This document shows, one piece after another, positions 8,918 through 17,778 of a DNA stretch of 64,000 nt. The notes under the pieces are model-generated. The model was given only the letters and a program-made list of their open reading frames with translations. It was not told the DNA's origin and did not search any database. A program made the translations under genes and the position numbers. The DNA is from UBA969 sp041694635 (GTDB lineage: Bacteria > Planctomycetota > Planctomycetia > Gemmatales > Gemmataceae), in the NCBI GenBank assembly GCA_041694635.1, contig JBDNHI010000202.1:219095-283094 (forward strand), given 5' to 3'. Positions within the stretch are counted from its first letter, which is position 1; each line of letters begins with the position of its first letter.

Positions 8918-10279
8918 ATGCAAGTTGACGGTTCAATTAAACAGAAATCGAGTTTAAATTTTTTTGAAGCTACATTTATTTCAATTCTTTGTTTATTTTT
9001 CCTTTTTTTTGCAGAAGTGGTTCAGATCCGCTCTGCTTTTTTGTCGCGTGTAATGGGTGATGCTGATGTATTTTTTCGCGCAGGGTGGGCTGCAAGGGTA
9101 GGGAAAAATATTTATCAGGTTACTGATCCGAACGGTTGGCATTATAATTACCCTCCTCTTTTTGCTATTACTATGATTCCTTTGGGTGATCCTCCACCAG
9201 GGGAAGACAGGCAGGGTTTTTTGCCTTATGCAATTTCAATAAGTATTCTTTATAAGGTAAGCCTGTTTTGTTTGTTTGTTGGTGTATTTTTTCTTGCGAA
9301 AGCTTATGAAACTCAGTTCCCTTTCCTTGTTCAAAATTACAAGGAAAAAAAATGGTATTATTTGCGTGTCTTTGCAATTGTTGTTTGCTTAAGCCCTATT
9401 GCTCATACCCTTATGCGTGGGCAGGTTAATCTTTTTTTATTGATGATGGTTTGTCTTGCGATTGGCTTTCAGATTTCTAATCGTAGTTTCTTAAGTGGAG
9501 TAATGATTGCGGCAAGCATTTGTCTTAAAGTTTTTCCTCTTTTTCTTTTAATCGTTCCTGTTTGGCGTAAAGATTTCAGACAACTTGCTGGTTGCTTGTT
9601 AGGCTTGGTCTTGGGTTTGGGCGTAATTCCCGTTTCGGTAATGGGTGTTGAAAATACTAATGTTGCTTATGCTGATTTCTTCAAGGTTTTAATTGGTCCG
9701 TCACTTGGTGTAACGGATGATAATTCCCGTGGTGTTGAACTAACAAATTTAAACTCAACCGACAATCATAGTATCTTGGCTTTTTTACACGGTTTAGAAT
9801 ACCCTGATTTTACTAAAAAACCTGCAAAACCTTCTTTAGTTATTAAAATTGTTTATGTTTTAATGAGTGGTCTATTACTTGGTTGGATGCTATGGATTAG
9901 AGGGGTCCCTAAGAAGGGTTCAACAATGGAAGATGCACACTTTTTTGCATTAGCTTCTTTATTGATGGTTTTGATTTGTCCAATAAGTCATTCACCTTAT
10001 TTTGTTTTATCTTTGCCTTTGGTGATGTCATTGTTAGTTTATTTTTGGTTTAAAAAACCTGAATCTTTATTAGATCCAAGACTTTGTTTTTTTATGTTTA
10101 CTTATATTCTTGCTAATATTCTACCATTATTGCCATTTTTTGAAAATATAAAACGGATGGGCCTAATGGTTGTTCCTAATTTTTTATTGTTTGTTTATGG
10201 TACATTACTTATTTCAAAGTTGAATAACGAGTCGATTAGTGACCTAGATAAAATTCCTATTTCTAAGTCCCGTGCTTAA
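8918..10279 (+). CDS. Polytopic membrane glycosyltransferase, GT87/DUF2029-like
   Basis: A 453-residue integral membrane protein with about ten hydrophobic segments. Features of the GT87/DUF2029 group include an early acidic loop (GDADVFFRAGWAARVG), the NYPPLFAITMIPLG segment after the first loop, and LMRGQVNLFLLMM further on. These enzymes usually move a mannose or arabinose from a polyprenyl-phosphate donor to a lipid or glycan outside the membrane. The acceptor is unknown here. An AAAGGA ribosome site precedes the ATG. A second, weaker relative lies at 20768-21991. Confidence 0.72.
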   Translation: MQVDGSIKQKSSLNFFEATFISILCLFFLFFAEVVQIRSAFLSRVMGDADVFFRAGWAARVGKNIYQVTDPNGWHYNYPPLFAITMIPLGDPPPGEDRQGFLPYAISISILYKVSLFCLFVGVFFLAKAYETQFPFLVQNYKEKKWYYLRVFAIVVCLSPIAHTLMRGQVNLFLLMMVCLAIGFQISNRSFLSGVMIAASICLKVFPLFLLIVPVWRKDFRQLAGCLLGLVLGLGVIPVSVMGVENTNVAYADFFKVLIGPSLGVTDDNSRGVELTNLNSTDNHSILAFLHGLEYPDFTKKPAKPSLVIKIVYVLMSGLLLGWMLWIRGVPKKGSTMEDAHFFALASLLMVLICPISHSPYFVLSLPLVMSLLVYFWFKKPESLLDPRLCFFMFTYILANILPLLPFFENIKRMGLMVVPNFLLFVYGTLLISKLNNESISDLDKIPISKSRA

Positions 10280-10372
10280 AGCAACATTATTTATCTTGCT
10301 CTTTTGATTTTATCCTATGAAGTAACTGATACAATTGAATTTCAAGCTTATTCATTCCTTTGGAGTTTTGTT

Positions 10373-11203
10373 ATGAAACTTGACAAAATAGGTGTTTGTA
10401 GTTGGTCGCTTCAAGTAAAGAGCATTACCGAATTAAATGACTTTACAAAAAAGCTAGGGATTGCATCGGTGCAGATCGCTTGCGGTGACCCTCACCACGC
10501 CTCTTGGGATGAGGGAGATTCAATGCCTGCCCAAGCAAAGGCAGCTAGTTTTCAAATAACGGGTGCAATGTTAGGGTTTCCTGGCGAAGATTATACCTCG
10601 CCCTTAACCATAGAACAAACTGGAGGGTTTGGCGATCCCTCATTAAGACCAGAACGCCTTGAGCGATTTAAATGGGCGCTTAATCGAGTTCATCACCTTG
10701 GATTAAAGGATTTAATGTTGCACGCAGGTTTTATTCCACATTCTACTCACCCAGATAGAAAGAGTTTTTTGCAAACTATTGAAACTGTAAGTCAACTTGC
10801 TCTGGCTGATGGAATTAATGTTGCATTTGAAACGGGTCAGGAATCTGCAGAGCTTTTACTATGCACTTTAAAAGAATTGTCTGCTCCAAATTTGTTTGTC
10901 AATTTTGACCCTGCTAATATGTTATTGTATGATCAAGGTAACCCTGTTGAGGCTGTTGAAATTTTAGGTAAATTTATTCGTAGCGTTCATTTAAAAGATG
11001 CAAAGAGACCTAAGGTTAAGGGTGAGTGGGGTGAAGAAGTTGTTTTAGGGAATGGGCAAGTAAATATTCCTTTGTTCTTAAAAACTCTCGAAAAAATAGG
11101 CTTCAATGGACCGATGTCTATTGAACGAGAAGTAGGCACTCAACAAGATAGGTTTAACGACATTTTACATTCTGTTCAATATTTGTATGGAATTGAAGAT
11201 TAG
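10373..11203 (+). CDS. Sugar phosphate isomerase/epimerase family protein
   Basis: A 276-residue TIM-barrel protein of the xylose isomerase-like/AP endonuclease 2 superfamily. Visible strand-end motifs are KIGVCSWSL-type start (here KIGVCSWS), VQIACGDPHHASW, LMLHAGFIP, VAFETGQES, NLFVNFDPANM, IRSVHLKDA and MSIEREVG. The Glu/Asp/His/Glu metal-binding pattern expected for the fold (ETGQE, FDPAN, HLKDA, IEREV) is intact. Planctomycetes carry many such genes in sugar catabolism, but the substrate cannot be told from sequence. The ATG at 10373 is preceded by TGGAG and begins right at the first strand; a longer upstream reading adds a non-homologous leader. The ABC gene follows 13 bases later. Confidence 0.83.
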   Translation: MKLDKIGVCSWSLQVKSITELNDFTKKLGIASVQIACGDPHHASWDEGDSMPAQAKAASFQITGAMLGFPGEDYTSPLTIEQTGGFGDPSLRPERLERFKWALNRVHHLGLKDLMLHAGFIPHSTHPDRKSFLQTIETVSQLALADGINVAFETGQESAELLLCTLKELSAPNLFVNFDPANMLLYDQGNPVEAVEILGKFIRSVHLKDAKRPKVKGEWGEEVVLGNGQVNIPLFLKTLEKIGFNGPMSIEREVGTQQDRFNDILHSVQYLYGIED

Positions 11204-11216
11204 TAAATAAAAAGTA

Positions 11217-12203
11217 ATGGTAGTAATAAAAACAAATAATCTCAGTAAAAAGTTCAGGGTTTATGAGAAACCTGCGGGCTTAATGGGTTCTGTTAAAAGT
11301 TTTTTTAATAATCCTTACAAAGATATTCATGCTGTAGAAGACATTAATATTGAGATTGAAGAAGGAGAAATCGTTGGTTTCCTTGGGCCTAACGGCGCAG
11401 GTAAAACCACAACTTTAAAAATGCTTTCTGGCTTATTATTTCCTTCCTCGGGAAGTGCTACAGTTTTAGGGTATGTTCCTTGGGAAAGGCCAATTGAATT
11501 TCGAAAAGCATTCTCGTTGGTAATGGGACAAAAAAGCCAGTTGTGGTGGGATCTTCCAGCCGCCGATTCTTTTGCTTTGCATAAAGAAATTTACTCCATC
11601 GAACCCGAGAAGTTTAAAAAAACCGTAGGTGAACTTACTGAGATTTTCGAAGTTGCAAAACTTCTTAATAAACCAGTTCGTGAACTTTCTTTGGGGGAAA
11701 GAATGAAGCTTGAATTGATTGCTTCATTACTCCACGATCCAAAATTATTGCTTTTAGATGAACCAACTATTGGTTTAGATGTAATGGCTCAATCTGCTAT
11801 GCTGCGTTGTCTTTATGAATTTAATCAAACTCGAAAAATTACCATACTTCTTACCAGTCATTATATGCGAGATGTCGAAAGTCTTTGTTCCAGAATTTTA
11901 GTGATTTCGGGTGGAAAAATGGTATATGATGGCCAATTACAGGGGCTTAAAGACCAATTTGGTCGAGAAAAATTAATCAAAATTCAATTCAGTAAACAAC
12001 CCCCTACCCTTGTGTTTAATAACTATCCTTCTCTTAAAATAATTGGCAACATTGCTAGCCTTAGAGTCGAAAAATCAGACATCCCTTCCGTTCTTGGTAT
12101 TGTTTCTCAATGTGATGAAGTTTTGGATATAAGCATTGAAGATCCACCAGTGGAAGAGGTGATTGAGAAATTGTTTATCAGCCACAAAGTTAAGCCTTTG
12201 TGA
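11217..12203 (+). CDS. ABC-2 type exporter, ATP-binding protein
   Basis: The nucleotide-binding subunit of an ABC-2 exporter, 328 residues. Walker A GPNGAGKTTT is at residues 57-66, the Q-loop region is near 100 (VMGQKSQLWWD), the signature LSLGERMKLE is at about 157, and Walker B LLLLDEPTIGLD is at about 177. The switch His follows in LLTSHYMRD. The MGQKSQLWWDLP motif and the NPYKDIHAVEDI insert are typical of the group that pairs with DUF990-type permeases. Two such permeases follow directly. The cargo is unknown. Confidence 0.92.
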   Translation: MVVIKTNNLSKKFRVYEKPAGLMGSVKSFFNNPYKDIHAVEDINIEIEEGEIVGFLGPNGAGKTTTLKMLSGLLFPSSGSATVLGYVPWERPIEFRKAFSLVMGQKSQLWWDLPAADSFALHKEIYSIEPEKFKKTVGELTEIFEVAKLLNKPVRELSLGERMKLELIASLLHDPKLLLLDEPTIGLDVMAQSAMLRCLYEFNQTRKITILLTSHYMRDVESLCSRILVISGGKMVYDGQLQGLKDQFGREKLIKIQFSKQPPTLVFNNYPSLKIIGNIASLRVEKSDIPSVLGIVSQCDEVLDISIEDPPVEEVIEKLFISHKVKPL

Positions 12204-12232
12204 AAATTTTATAATTAAACGGGAATGATCAT

Positions 12233-13039
12233 TTGAATAAGTATTGGAATATTTGCAAACTTTCACTTAAAGAAAGGCTTACCTATCGGGGAGATTTTCT
12301 CTTAAGTAGTTTTTTGCGGTTTTTGCCAATGGTTACTTCTATACTTTTGTGGAAGTCGGTCTACAGTTCTTCCCAGCAAGAGACTTTATCAAGTTTTTCT
12401 TTCAAACAGGTGATAGCATACCTGCTTCTGGTTCATGTAAGCAGAATGTTTTCGAGTATGCCGGGGCTAGCTACTAGTCTTGCAAGAGATATCCGAGAGG
12501 GAAGTATAAAGAAATATCTTTTGCAACCCATTGATTTAATTGGTTACCTAGTGAGTTATCGTTTGGCTCATAAAATAGCATATATTTCAACTTCGCTTAC
12601 TCCTTATATTATTTTATTTATTTCCTGTGCTAGTTTTTTTGATACTTTTCCCACTGGAATTGGTTGGGTGTATTTTTTTCTTTCATTAGTTTTAAGTTTT
12701 GTGATTGGTTTTTATTTTGAAGTTTGTCTTGGTATGCTTAGCTTTTGGATTTTAGAAGTTACGTCTCTGCTTTATGTGGTAACAACGCTTAGTTTTTTTC
12801 TTTCAGGACATCTTATTCCTCTAGATTTATTAGATTCTACTGGTTGGCTTGATGTGTTAAAGAATCTACCATTTGCTTACTTAGCTTATTTCCCTGCAGC
12901 TATTTTCCTGCAAAAAGTAACGGATGAAGAATTATTGTTAAGGCTATCAATTGGTATACTTTGGGCCATTTTCTTCTTTATTCTTTCAAGGGTTATTCTT
13001 TACTTTGGATTGCGCAAATACAGCGCTTATGGGGCCTAA
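12233..13039 (+). CDS. ABC-2 family transporter permease (first of pair)
   Basis: A 268-residue membrane protein with six hydrophobic segments, similar in layout to the DUF990/ABC-2 permeases that accompany the preceding ATPase type. The N-terminal part (LSLKERLTYRGDFLLSSFLRF) and the TSLARDIREGSIKKYLLQP segment are characteristic of this group. Translation appears to start at TTG (12233), 16 bases after a GGGAATG ribosome site. The second permease overlaps its 3' end, implying translational coupling. It forms half of the membrane channel. Confidence 0.83.
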   Translation: MNKYWNICKLSLKERLTYRGDFLLSSFLRFLPMVTSILLWKSVYSSSQQETLSSFSFKQVIAYLLLVHVSRMFSSMPGLATSLARDIREGSIKKYLLQPIDLIGYLVSYRLAHKIAYISTSLTPYIILFISCASFFDTFPTGIGWVYFFLSLVLSFVIGFYFEVCLGMLSFWILEVTSLLYVVTTLSFFLSGHLIPLDLLDSTGWLDVLKNLPFAYLAYFPAAIFLQKVTDEELLLRLSIGILWAIFFFILSRVILYFGLRKYSAYGA

Positions 13040-13847
13040 TAAAATTATGCTAAGGCACCTTCGGCTTTTGTTATCTTTTGCAAAAGTCAGCTTGCTTGGA
13101 GAGTTGGCATTTAGAAGCAATTTTCTGTTGAAAGTTCTTGTAGAACTTATTTGGTTAGGAATTTTGTTAACATTTTTTAAAACTATTTTTGCTAAAAGTT
13201 CTAATGTGGCAGGTTGGAATGAGCAGGAATATTTATTTTTTGTTGGCTCTTATTATGCTTTAGAGGGGTTTGTAGAAACATTTTTTTTAGAAAATTGTAT
13301 TGAATTTTCTGAATTAGTACGATCAGGCAACCTTGATTTTTGTCTCTTAAAACCAATAGACCCTCAGTTTTTTATCACCTTAAGAAAAGTTGATTGGTCT
13401 ACCGCACCAAAAATTCTATTGGGTTTTTTTATGCTTGCTTATTCTCTTACAGAAATTAATAAACCTTTTGAATTATGGAAAATTCCTGTTTTTGCAGGGC
13501 TCTTTCTCTCTGGTTGTTCTTTGGCCTACAGTTTTCTTCTTTGTCTTACTTCTCTTTCTGTTTGGATGGTGCGAAATCAAAGTTTAATGGAAGTATGGTG
13601 GTTGTTTACGAATTTGATGCGATATCCAAGACAAATTTATGATACCCCTTGGGCTCTTCCTATTAGGATGGTATTCGGATTTATTATTCCTGCTTTGCTT
13701 GCTGTAAGTATCCCTGCGGAATTTGCAGTAAAACAGGTAGAATTTGGTATGTTATTTTTTTTAGTTATAGCTTCTGTTTTCTTTTTTAAAATAAGCCGAA
13801 TGTTTTTCAACTATTCATTAAAACATTATAGAAGTGCTAGCAGTTAA
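13029..13847 (+). CDS. ABC-2 family transporter permease (second of pair)
   Basis: A permease of about 272 residues with six hydrophobic segments. It shares with its partner the pattern of an N-terminal LLGELAFRSNFLLKV helix and an ELVRSGNLDFCLLKPIDPQF segment, comparable to the REGSIKKYLLQPID segment of the first permease. The start is either the ATG at 13029, overlapping the first permease by 11 bases, or the ATG at 13047; neither has a strong ribosome site, so coupling is likely. With the two genes upstream it forms a complete ATPase plus heterodimeric permease exporter. The stop lies only 10 bases from the stop of the convergent FHA gene. Confidence 0.8.
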   Translation: MGPNKIMLRHLRLLLSFAKVSLLGELAFRSNFLLKVLVELIWLGILLTFFKTIFAKSSNVAGWNEQEYLFFVGSYYALEGFVETFFLENCIEFSELVRSGNLDFCLLKPIDPQFFITLRKVDWSTAPKILLGFFMLAYSLTEINKPFELWKIPVFAGLFLSGCSLAYSFLLCLTSLSVWMVRNQSLMEVWWLFTNLMRYPRQIYDTPWALPIRMVFGFIIPALLAVSIPAEFAVKQVEFGMLFFLVIASVFFFKISRMFFNYSLKHYRSASS

Positions 13848-13857
13848 AAGTTAAGTG

Positions 13858-14163
13858 TTATTTAATACCGTTCAGAATGACAGAATCCCAATGCAGAATG
13901 TATTTACAATTACCAATCGTTAGCTCATCACCAGGTCCAATAGAACCTTCTTGGACTTTTTTCCCATTGATAGTTATGCCGTTGGTGCTGCCTAGATCTC
14001 TAATAAGGGCTTTATCTTTGAGAAGAATAATGCAGCAATGTTTACGTGAAATTTTCTGAGATTCGATTTGAACATCACATTCTGAGTGCCTACCTAACAA
14101 AACAATCGGTTTGTTTAAAACAATACTCGGACCTTCAGAAATTGCCACAAGTTGTGCTGTCAT
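13858..14163 (-). CDS. FHA-domain protein
   Basis: A 101-residue protein made up almost wholly of one forkhead-associated domain. The phosphothreonine-binding core is visible: LLGRHSECDVQI, then KISRKHCCII, then LIRDLGSTNGITINGKKV. It therefore probably binds phosphothreonine peptides made by Ser/Thr kinases such as the one at 56587-57423, though nothing links the two directly. It lies between the ABC exporter (convergent) and carB (same strand, 90 bases away). No other domain is present. Confidence 0.9.
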   Translation of the reverse strand: MTAQLVAISEGPSIVLNKPIVLLGRHSECDVQIESQKISRKHCCIILLKDKALIRDLGSTNGITINGKKVQEGSIGPGDELTIGNCKYILHWDSVILNGIK

Positions 14164-14253
14164 AAAATGGAACCAAAAGTTAAATTATTAATTTATTATA
14201 CCACCTAAAATGGAAGTTGATATAAAAAGTTTGTTTTGTGAACAAATGATCAC

Positions 14254-17200
14254 TTAATATCTGTCTTGAAGAGCTGAAACCGTGAAATCTTTGTCCCTAA
14301 GGGCGGCACAGGCTTCCACCGCTGCTTGGGCTGCCGCCATAGTTGTGATGCAAGTAACACCGTGGGAAACCGCTGCGGCCCTAATTTTTCCTTCATCTGT
14401 ACGAGACCCCCTGCCAACCGGAGTATTAATAATTAAGGCTATTTGCCCGTTCTTCATCAGATCGATCAAATTTGGTCTGCCTTCTTGCAATTTGGGTATT
14501 TCTTCAACAGGCAAGTTTACTTTTTTTAAGACCGCAGCGGTACCGCGTGTTGCAACTAAATGGTACCCCAAGCGGTGCAGTTTTTTTGCAATGAAAGAAA
14601 TGTCACTTTTATCTCGATCAGAAACGGATAGAAAAACTTTTCCTTTTAAAGGGATTGCACTGCTTGCGGCAAGTTGGCTTTTTGCGAATGCCATAGGAAA
14701 AGTGTCGTCAATTCCCATAACTTCACCCGTAGACCGCATTTCTGGGCCAAGGATAATGTCAACCCCCGGGAATTTATTAAAGGGAAAAACACTTTCCTTT
14801 ACTGAATAATGCAATGGGGTTATTTCTTCGGTAAAGTTTAATTCCGCCAGCTTTTTCCCAACCATCACTAAGGATGCAATTTTAGCTATTGGTTTTCCAA
14901 TAGCTTTTGAAACAAAGGGAACGGTTCGGCTGGCGCGGGGGTTTACCTCTAAAACATAAATTTCAACAGGAAGATTTTCATCGTTGTTAGTATTAGGAAC
15001 AAGTTTTGCTAAACAGTCTGAATCTTCTGAATGGTCAATTTTTAAGCCCGTAATAGCAAATTGCACATTCATCAAGCCGCGTACATTTAATTCTTTCGCC
15101 ATTGCCTTAGTTTGTCTTTTAATTTCATCGATAACATAAATCGGTAAACTATGTGGCGGTAAAACGCAGGCAGAATCACCAGAATGAATACCTGCTTCTT
15201 CAATGTGCTGCATAACTCCAGCAACAACGGAAGACTCGCCATCCGATACGCAATCAACATCTGCTTCAATAGCTGATTCAAGGAATTTGTCTAGAAGAAT
15301 GGGTTTTCCTGGTGAAACATCCATTGCTTTGGAAACATATCGAACTAAAGAAGATTCATCATAAACAATTTCCATTCCACGCCCGCCAAGTACATAACTT
15401 GGTCGGACTAAAATGGGGAATCCAACGCGCCTTGCAACATGAATAGCATCCTGAGTATTAAGTGCGATTCCATTTGGTGGTTGTTTAAGTTCAAGTTTGT
15501 TTACGAGGGTTTGAAATCTTTCGCGGTCTTCAGCGATATCGATGCTTTCAACGCTGGTGCCAATAATTGTTGCCCCTGCAGTTTCAAGTGCTTTTGCAAG
15601 GTTCAGAGGTGTTTGGCCGCCAAATTGCACGATGATCCCTTTTGGGTTCATTTTATCGCAAACATTAAGTACATCTTCGGCTGTTAAGGGTTCAAAAAAC
15701 AAATGATCACTTGTATCGTAATCGGTAGAGACTGTTTCGGGATTGGAATTAACCATAATGGTTTCATAGCCTGCTTTTCTTAATGCAAAAGCAGCATGAC
15801 AACAACAATAATCAAACTCGATACCCTGCCCGATTCGGTTAGGCCCACCGCCTAAAATCATAATTCGTTCTTTAGTACCCGCAGTTATGGTTTCATCTTC
15901 GAAATAAGATTCCCCTGTAAGGGCATTAGTCACGGAAGATTCATAGGCTGAATAGTAATATGGTGTGTAAGCCTCAAACTCGGCAGCACAAGTGTCAACT
16001 CTTTTAAAAACAGGAATAACGCCCAAAGCTTTTCTAGCTCTGCGAATTTCCATTTCACTTGTAACCCAGATGCAGGCAAGTTGCCTATCAGAGAAACCGT
16101 GTTGTTTGGCTTCTAGCATTGTTGCAAAAGAAACAGTCGTGACATCTTTGAAGTGACGAAGTTTTTTTTCCTGAAGGATGATATCAAGCATTTGGTTGAG
16201 AAACCAAGGGTCAATTTTTGTTCGTTCGTGAATTTCTTCAATGGCCATACCATCTAAAAATGCATAGCGCAAAAACCAAATTCTTTCGGAATTAGGAGTT
16301 GCGATTTTGGCAACAATTTCTTCTCTTGAAGGTTGATTCTCGCTTCCCCATAAATCAGCCCTGTCACAACCAAGGCCAAAGCTCCCAGTTTCTAAACCCC
16401 GTAGAGCTTTTTGCAGTGACTCTTTAAAAGTTCTTCCAATCGCCATCGTCTCGCCTACCGATTTCATTTGAGTGGTAAGGGTAGTGTTGGCATCAGGGAA
16501 TTTTTCAAAAGCCCAGCGTGGAATCTTCGTTACGACATAATCAATCGTTGGTTCAAAACAAGCCGGAGTTTCACGAGTAATATCATTTTGTAATTCATCA
16601 AGACGATAACCAACCGCAAGTTTCGCTGCAATTTTAGCAATTGGAAATCCCGTGGCTTTAGAAGCCAAGGCAGAAGACCTTGAAACCCGCGGGTTCATCT
16701 CAATTGCAACCATATCACCATTGGATGGATTAATGCCATATTGTATATTACTTCCTCCAGTATCTACTCCAATTTCGCGAATAATAGCTAAGGCCGAGTC
16801 TCGCATTCGTTGGTATTCTTTATCAGTCAAGGTTTGAGCAGGCGCCACTGTAATACTATCGCCAGTATGAACCCCCATAGGGTCAAAGTTTTCGATACTA
16901 CAAATTATGACAACATTATCAGCACAATCCCGCATAACTTCTAGTTCGTATTCTTTCCAACCAATGACCGATTCTTCGATTAGAACTTCGCCAACAGGGC
17001 TAAGTTCAAGCCCGCGAGTGATAAGTTCGTTAAATTCTTCTTTGTTGTAAGCGATTCCCCCACCTGTACCACCCATAGTGAAACTAGGTCTTAAAACGCA
17101 AGGCAACCCAACAGAGTCACGGATTTCTAAAGCTTGGGCCAGATTTTGTGCAACCCCGCTAAAAGGAACTTTTACGCCAATCTTGATCATTGCGGCTTTA

Positions 17201-17595
17201 AACTTTTGGCGATCTTCGGCTTTTTCAATTGCCTCGGGGCGAGCACCAATCATTTCAACGTTATATTTTTTTAAAACCCCTTGCTTATGCAAATCCATAG
17301 CGGCATTTAATGCGGTTTGCCCACCTAATGTGGGTAAAATAGCATCTGGGCGTTCTTTAGCTATTATTTTTTCTATTATTTCCCATTTTATCGGCTCAAT
17401 ATAAGTTCTATCCGCGATTTCTGGATCGGTCATAATAGTTGCAGGGTTCGAATTCACGAGGATAACTTCGTATCCCTCTTCGCGAAGCGCCTTGCAGGCT
17501 TGGGTGCCGCTGTAATCAAATTCACAAGCTTGGCCGATAATAATTGGTCCCGAACCGATGAGAAGTATTTTCTTCAGATCTGTTCTTTTTGGCAT
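14254..17595 (-). CDS. carB: Carbamoyl-phosphate synthase large subunit
   Basis: Makes carbamoyl phosphate from bicarbonate, ATP and the ammonia delivered by CarA, for arginine and pyrimidine synthesis. The 1113 residues fit the family (usually about 1070-1100). Both homologous ATP-grasp halves are present: the first starts with KILLIGSGPIIIGQACEFDY and the second with RIMILGGGPNRIGQGIEFDY near residue 570. RPSFTMGGTGGG and RPSYVLGGRGM are the two ATP-loops. A methylglyoxal synthase-like regulatory domain (VSDRDKSDI, then NTPVGRGSRTDEGKIR) ends the protein. It is unlinked to carA, which lies about 14.5 kb away at 32077-33183 on the same strand. Confidence 0.97.
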   Translation of the reverse strand: MPKRTDLKKILLIGSGPIIIGQACEFDYSGTQACKALREEGYEVILVNSNPATIMTDPEIADRTYIEPIKWEIIEKIIAKERPDAILPTLGGQTALNAAMDLHKQGVLKKYNVEMIGARPEAIEKAEDRQKFKAAMIKIGVKVPFSGVAQNLAQALEIRDSVGLPCVLRPSFTMGGTGGGIAYNKEEFNELITRGLELSPVGEVLIEESVIGWKEYELEVMRDCADNVVIICSIENFDPMGVHTGDSITVAPAQTLTDKEYQRMRDSALAIIREIGVDTGGSNIQYGINPSNGDMVAIEMNPRVSRSSALASKATGFPIAKIAAKLAVGYRLDELQNDITRETPACFEPTIDYVVTKIPRWAFEKFPDANTTLTTQMKSVGETMAIGRTFKESLQKALRGLETGSFGLGCDRADLWGSENQPSREEIVAKIATPNSERIWFLRYAFLDGMAIEEIHERTKIDPWFLNQMLDIILQEKKLRHFKDVTTVSFATMLEAKQHGFSDRQLACIWVTSEMEIRRARKALGVIPVFKRVDTCAAEFEAYTPYYYSAYESSVTNALTGESYFEDETITAGTKERIMILGGGPNRIGQGIEFDYCCCHAAFALRKAGYETIMVNSNPETVSTDYDTSDHLFFEPLTAEDVLNVCDKMNPKGIIVQFGGQTPLNLAKALETAGATIIGTSVESIDIAEDRERFQTLVNKLELKQPPNGIALNTQDAIHVARRVGFPILVRPSYVLGGRGMEIVYDESSLVRYVSKAMDVSPGKPILLDKFLESAIEADVDCVSDGESSVVAGVMQHIEEAGIHSGDSACVLPPHSLPIYVIDEIKRQTKAMAKELNVRGLMNVQFAITGLKIDHSEDSDCLAKLVPNTNNDENLPVEIYVLEVNPRASRTVPFVSKAIGKPIAKIASLVMVGKKLAELNFTEEITPLHYSVKESVFPFNKFPGVDIILGPEMRSTGEVMGIDDTFPMAFAKSQLAASSAIPLKGKVFLSVSDRDKSDISFIAKKLHRLGYHLVATRGTAAVLKKVNLPVEEIPKLQEGRPNLIDLMKNGQIALIINTPVGRGSRTDEGKIRAAAVSHGVTCITTMAAAQAAVEACAALRDKDFTVSALQDRY

Positions 17596-17778
17596 AATTC
17601 GTTCGCTACCTTATAAACCTAGTTGGTTAAATTAAAACCTTGAATATGCACCACATTGAGTATTATAAAATAAACAATCTATGCAATCAAACATCTTAGT
17701 CGTATAGGGGTTGTTTCCAAGATATTTTACTGAAATATTATAATATCATTTACCTAGGTTAAAACTTTTGGAAATTTA

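Noticed and set aside
12951..13039. Long N-terminal extension of the second ABC permease overlapping the first
   Set aside because: The extension lies inside the first permease in another frame and has no ribosome site; the ATG at 13029 or 13047 gives a normal permease.
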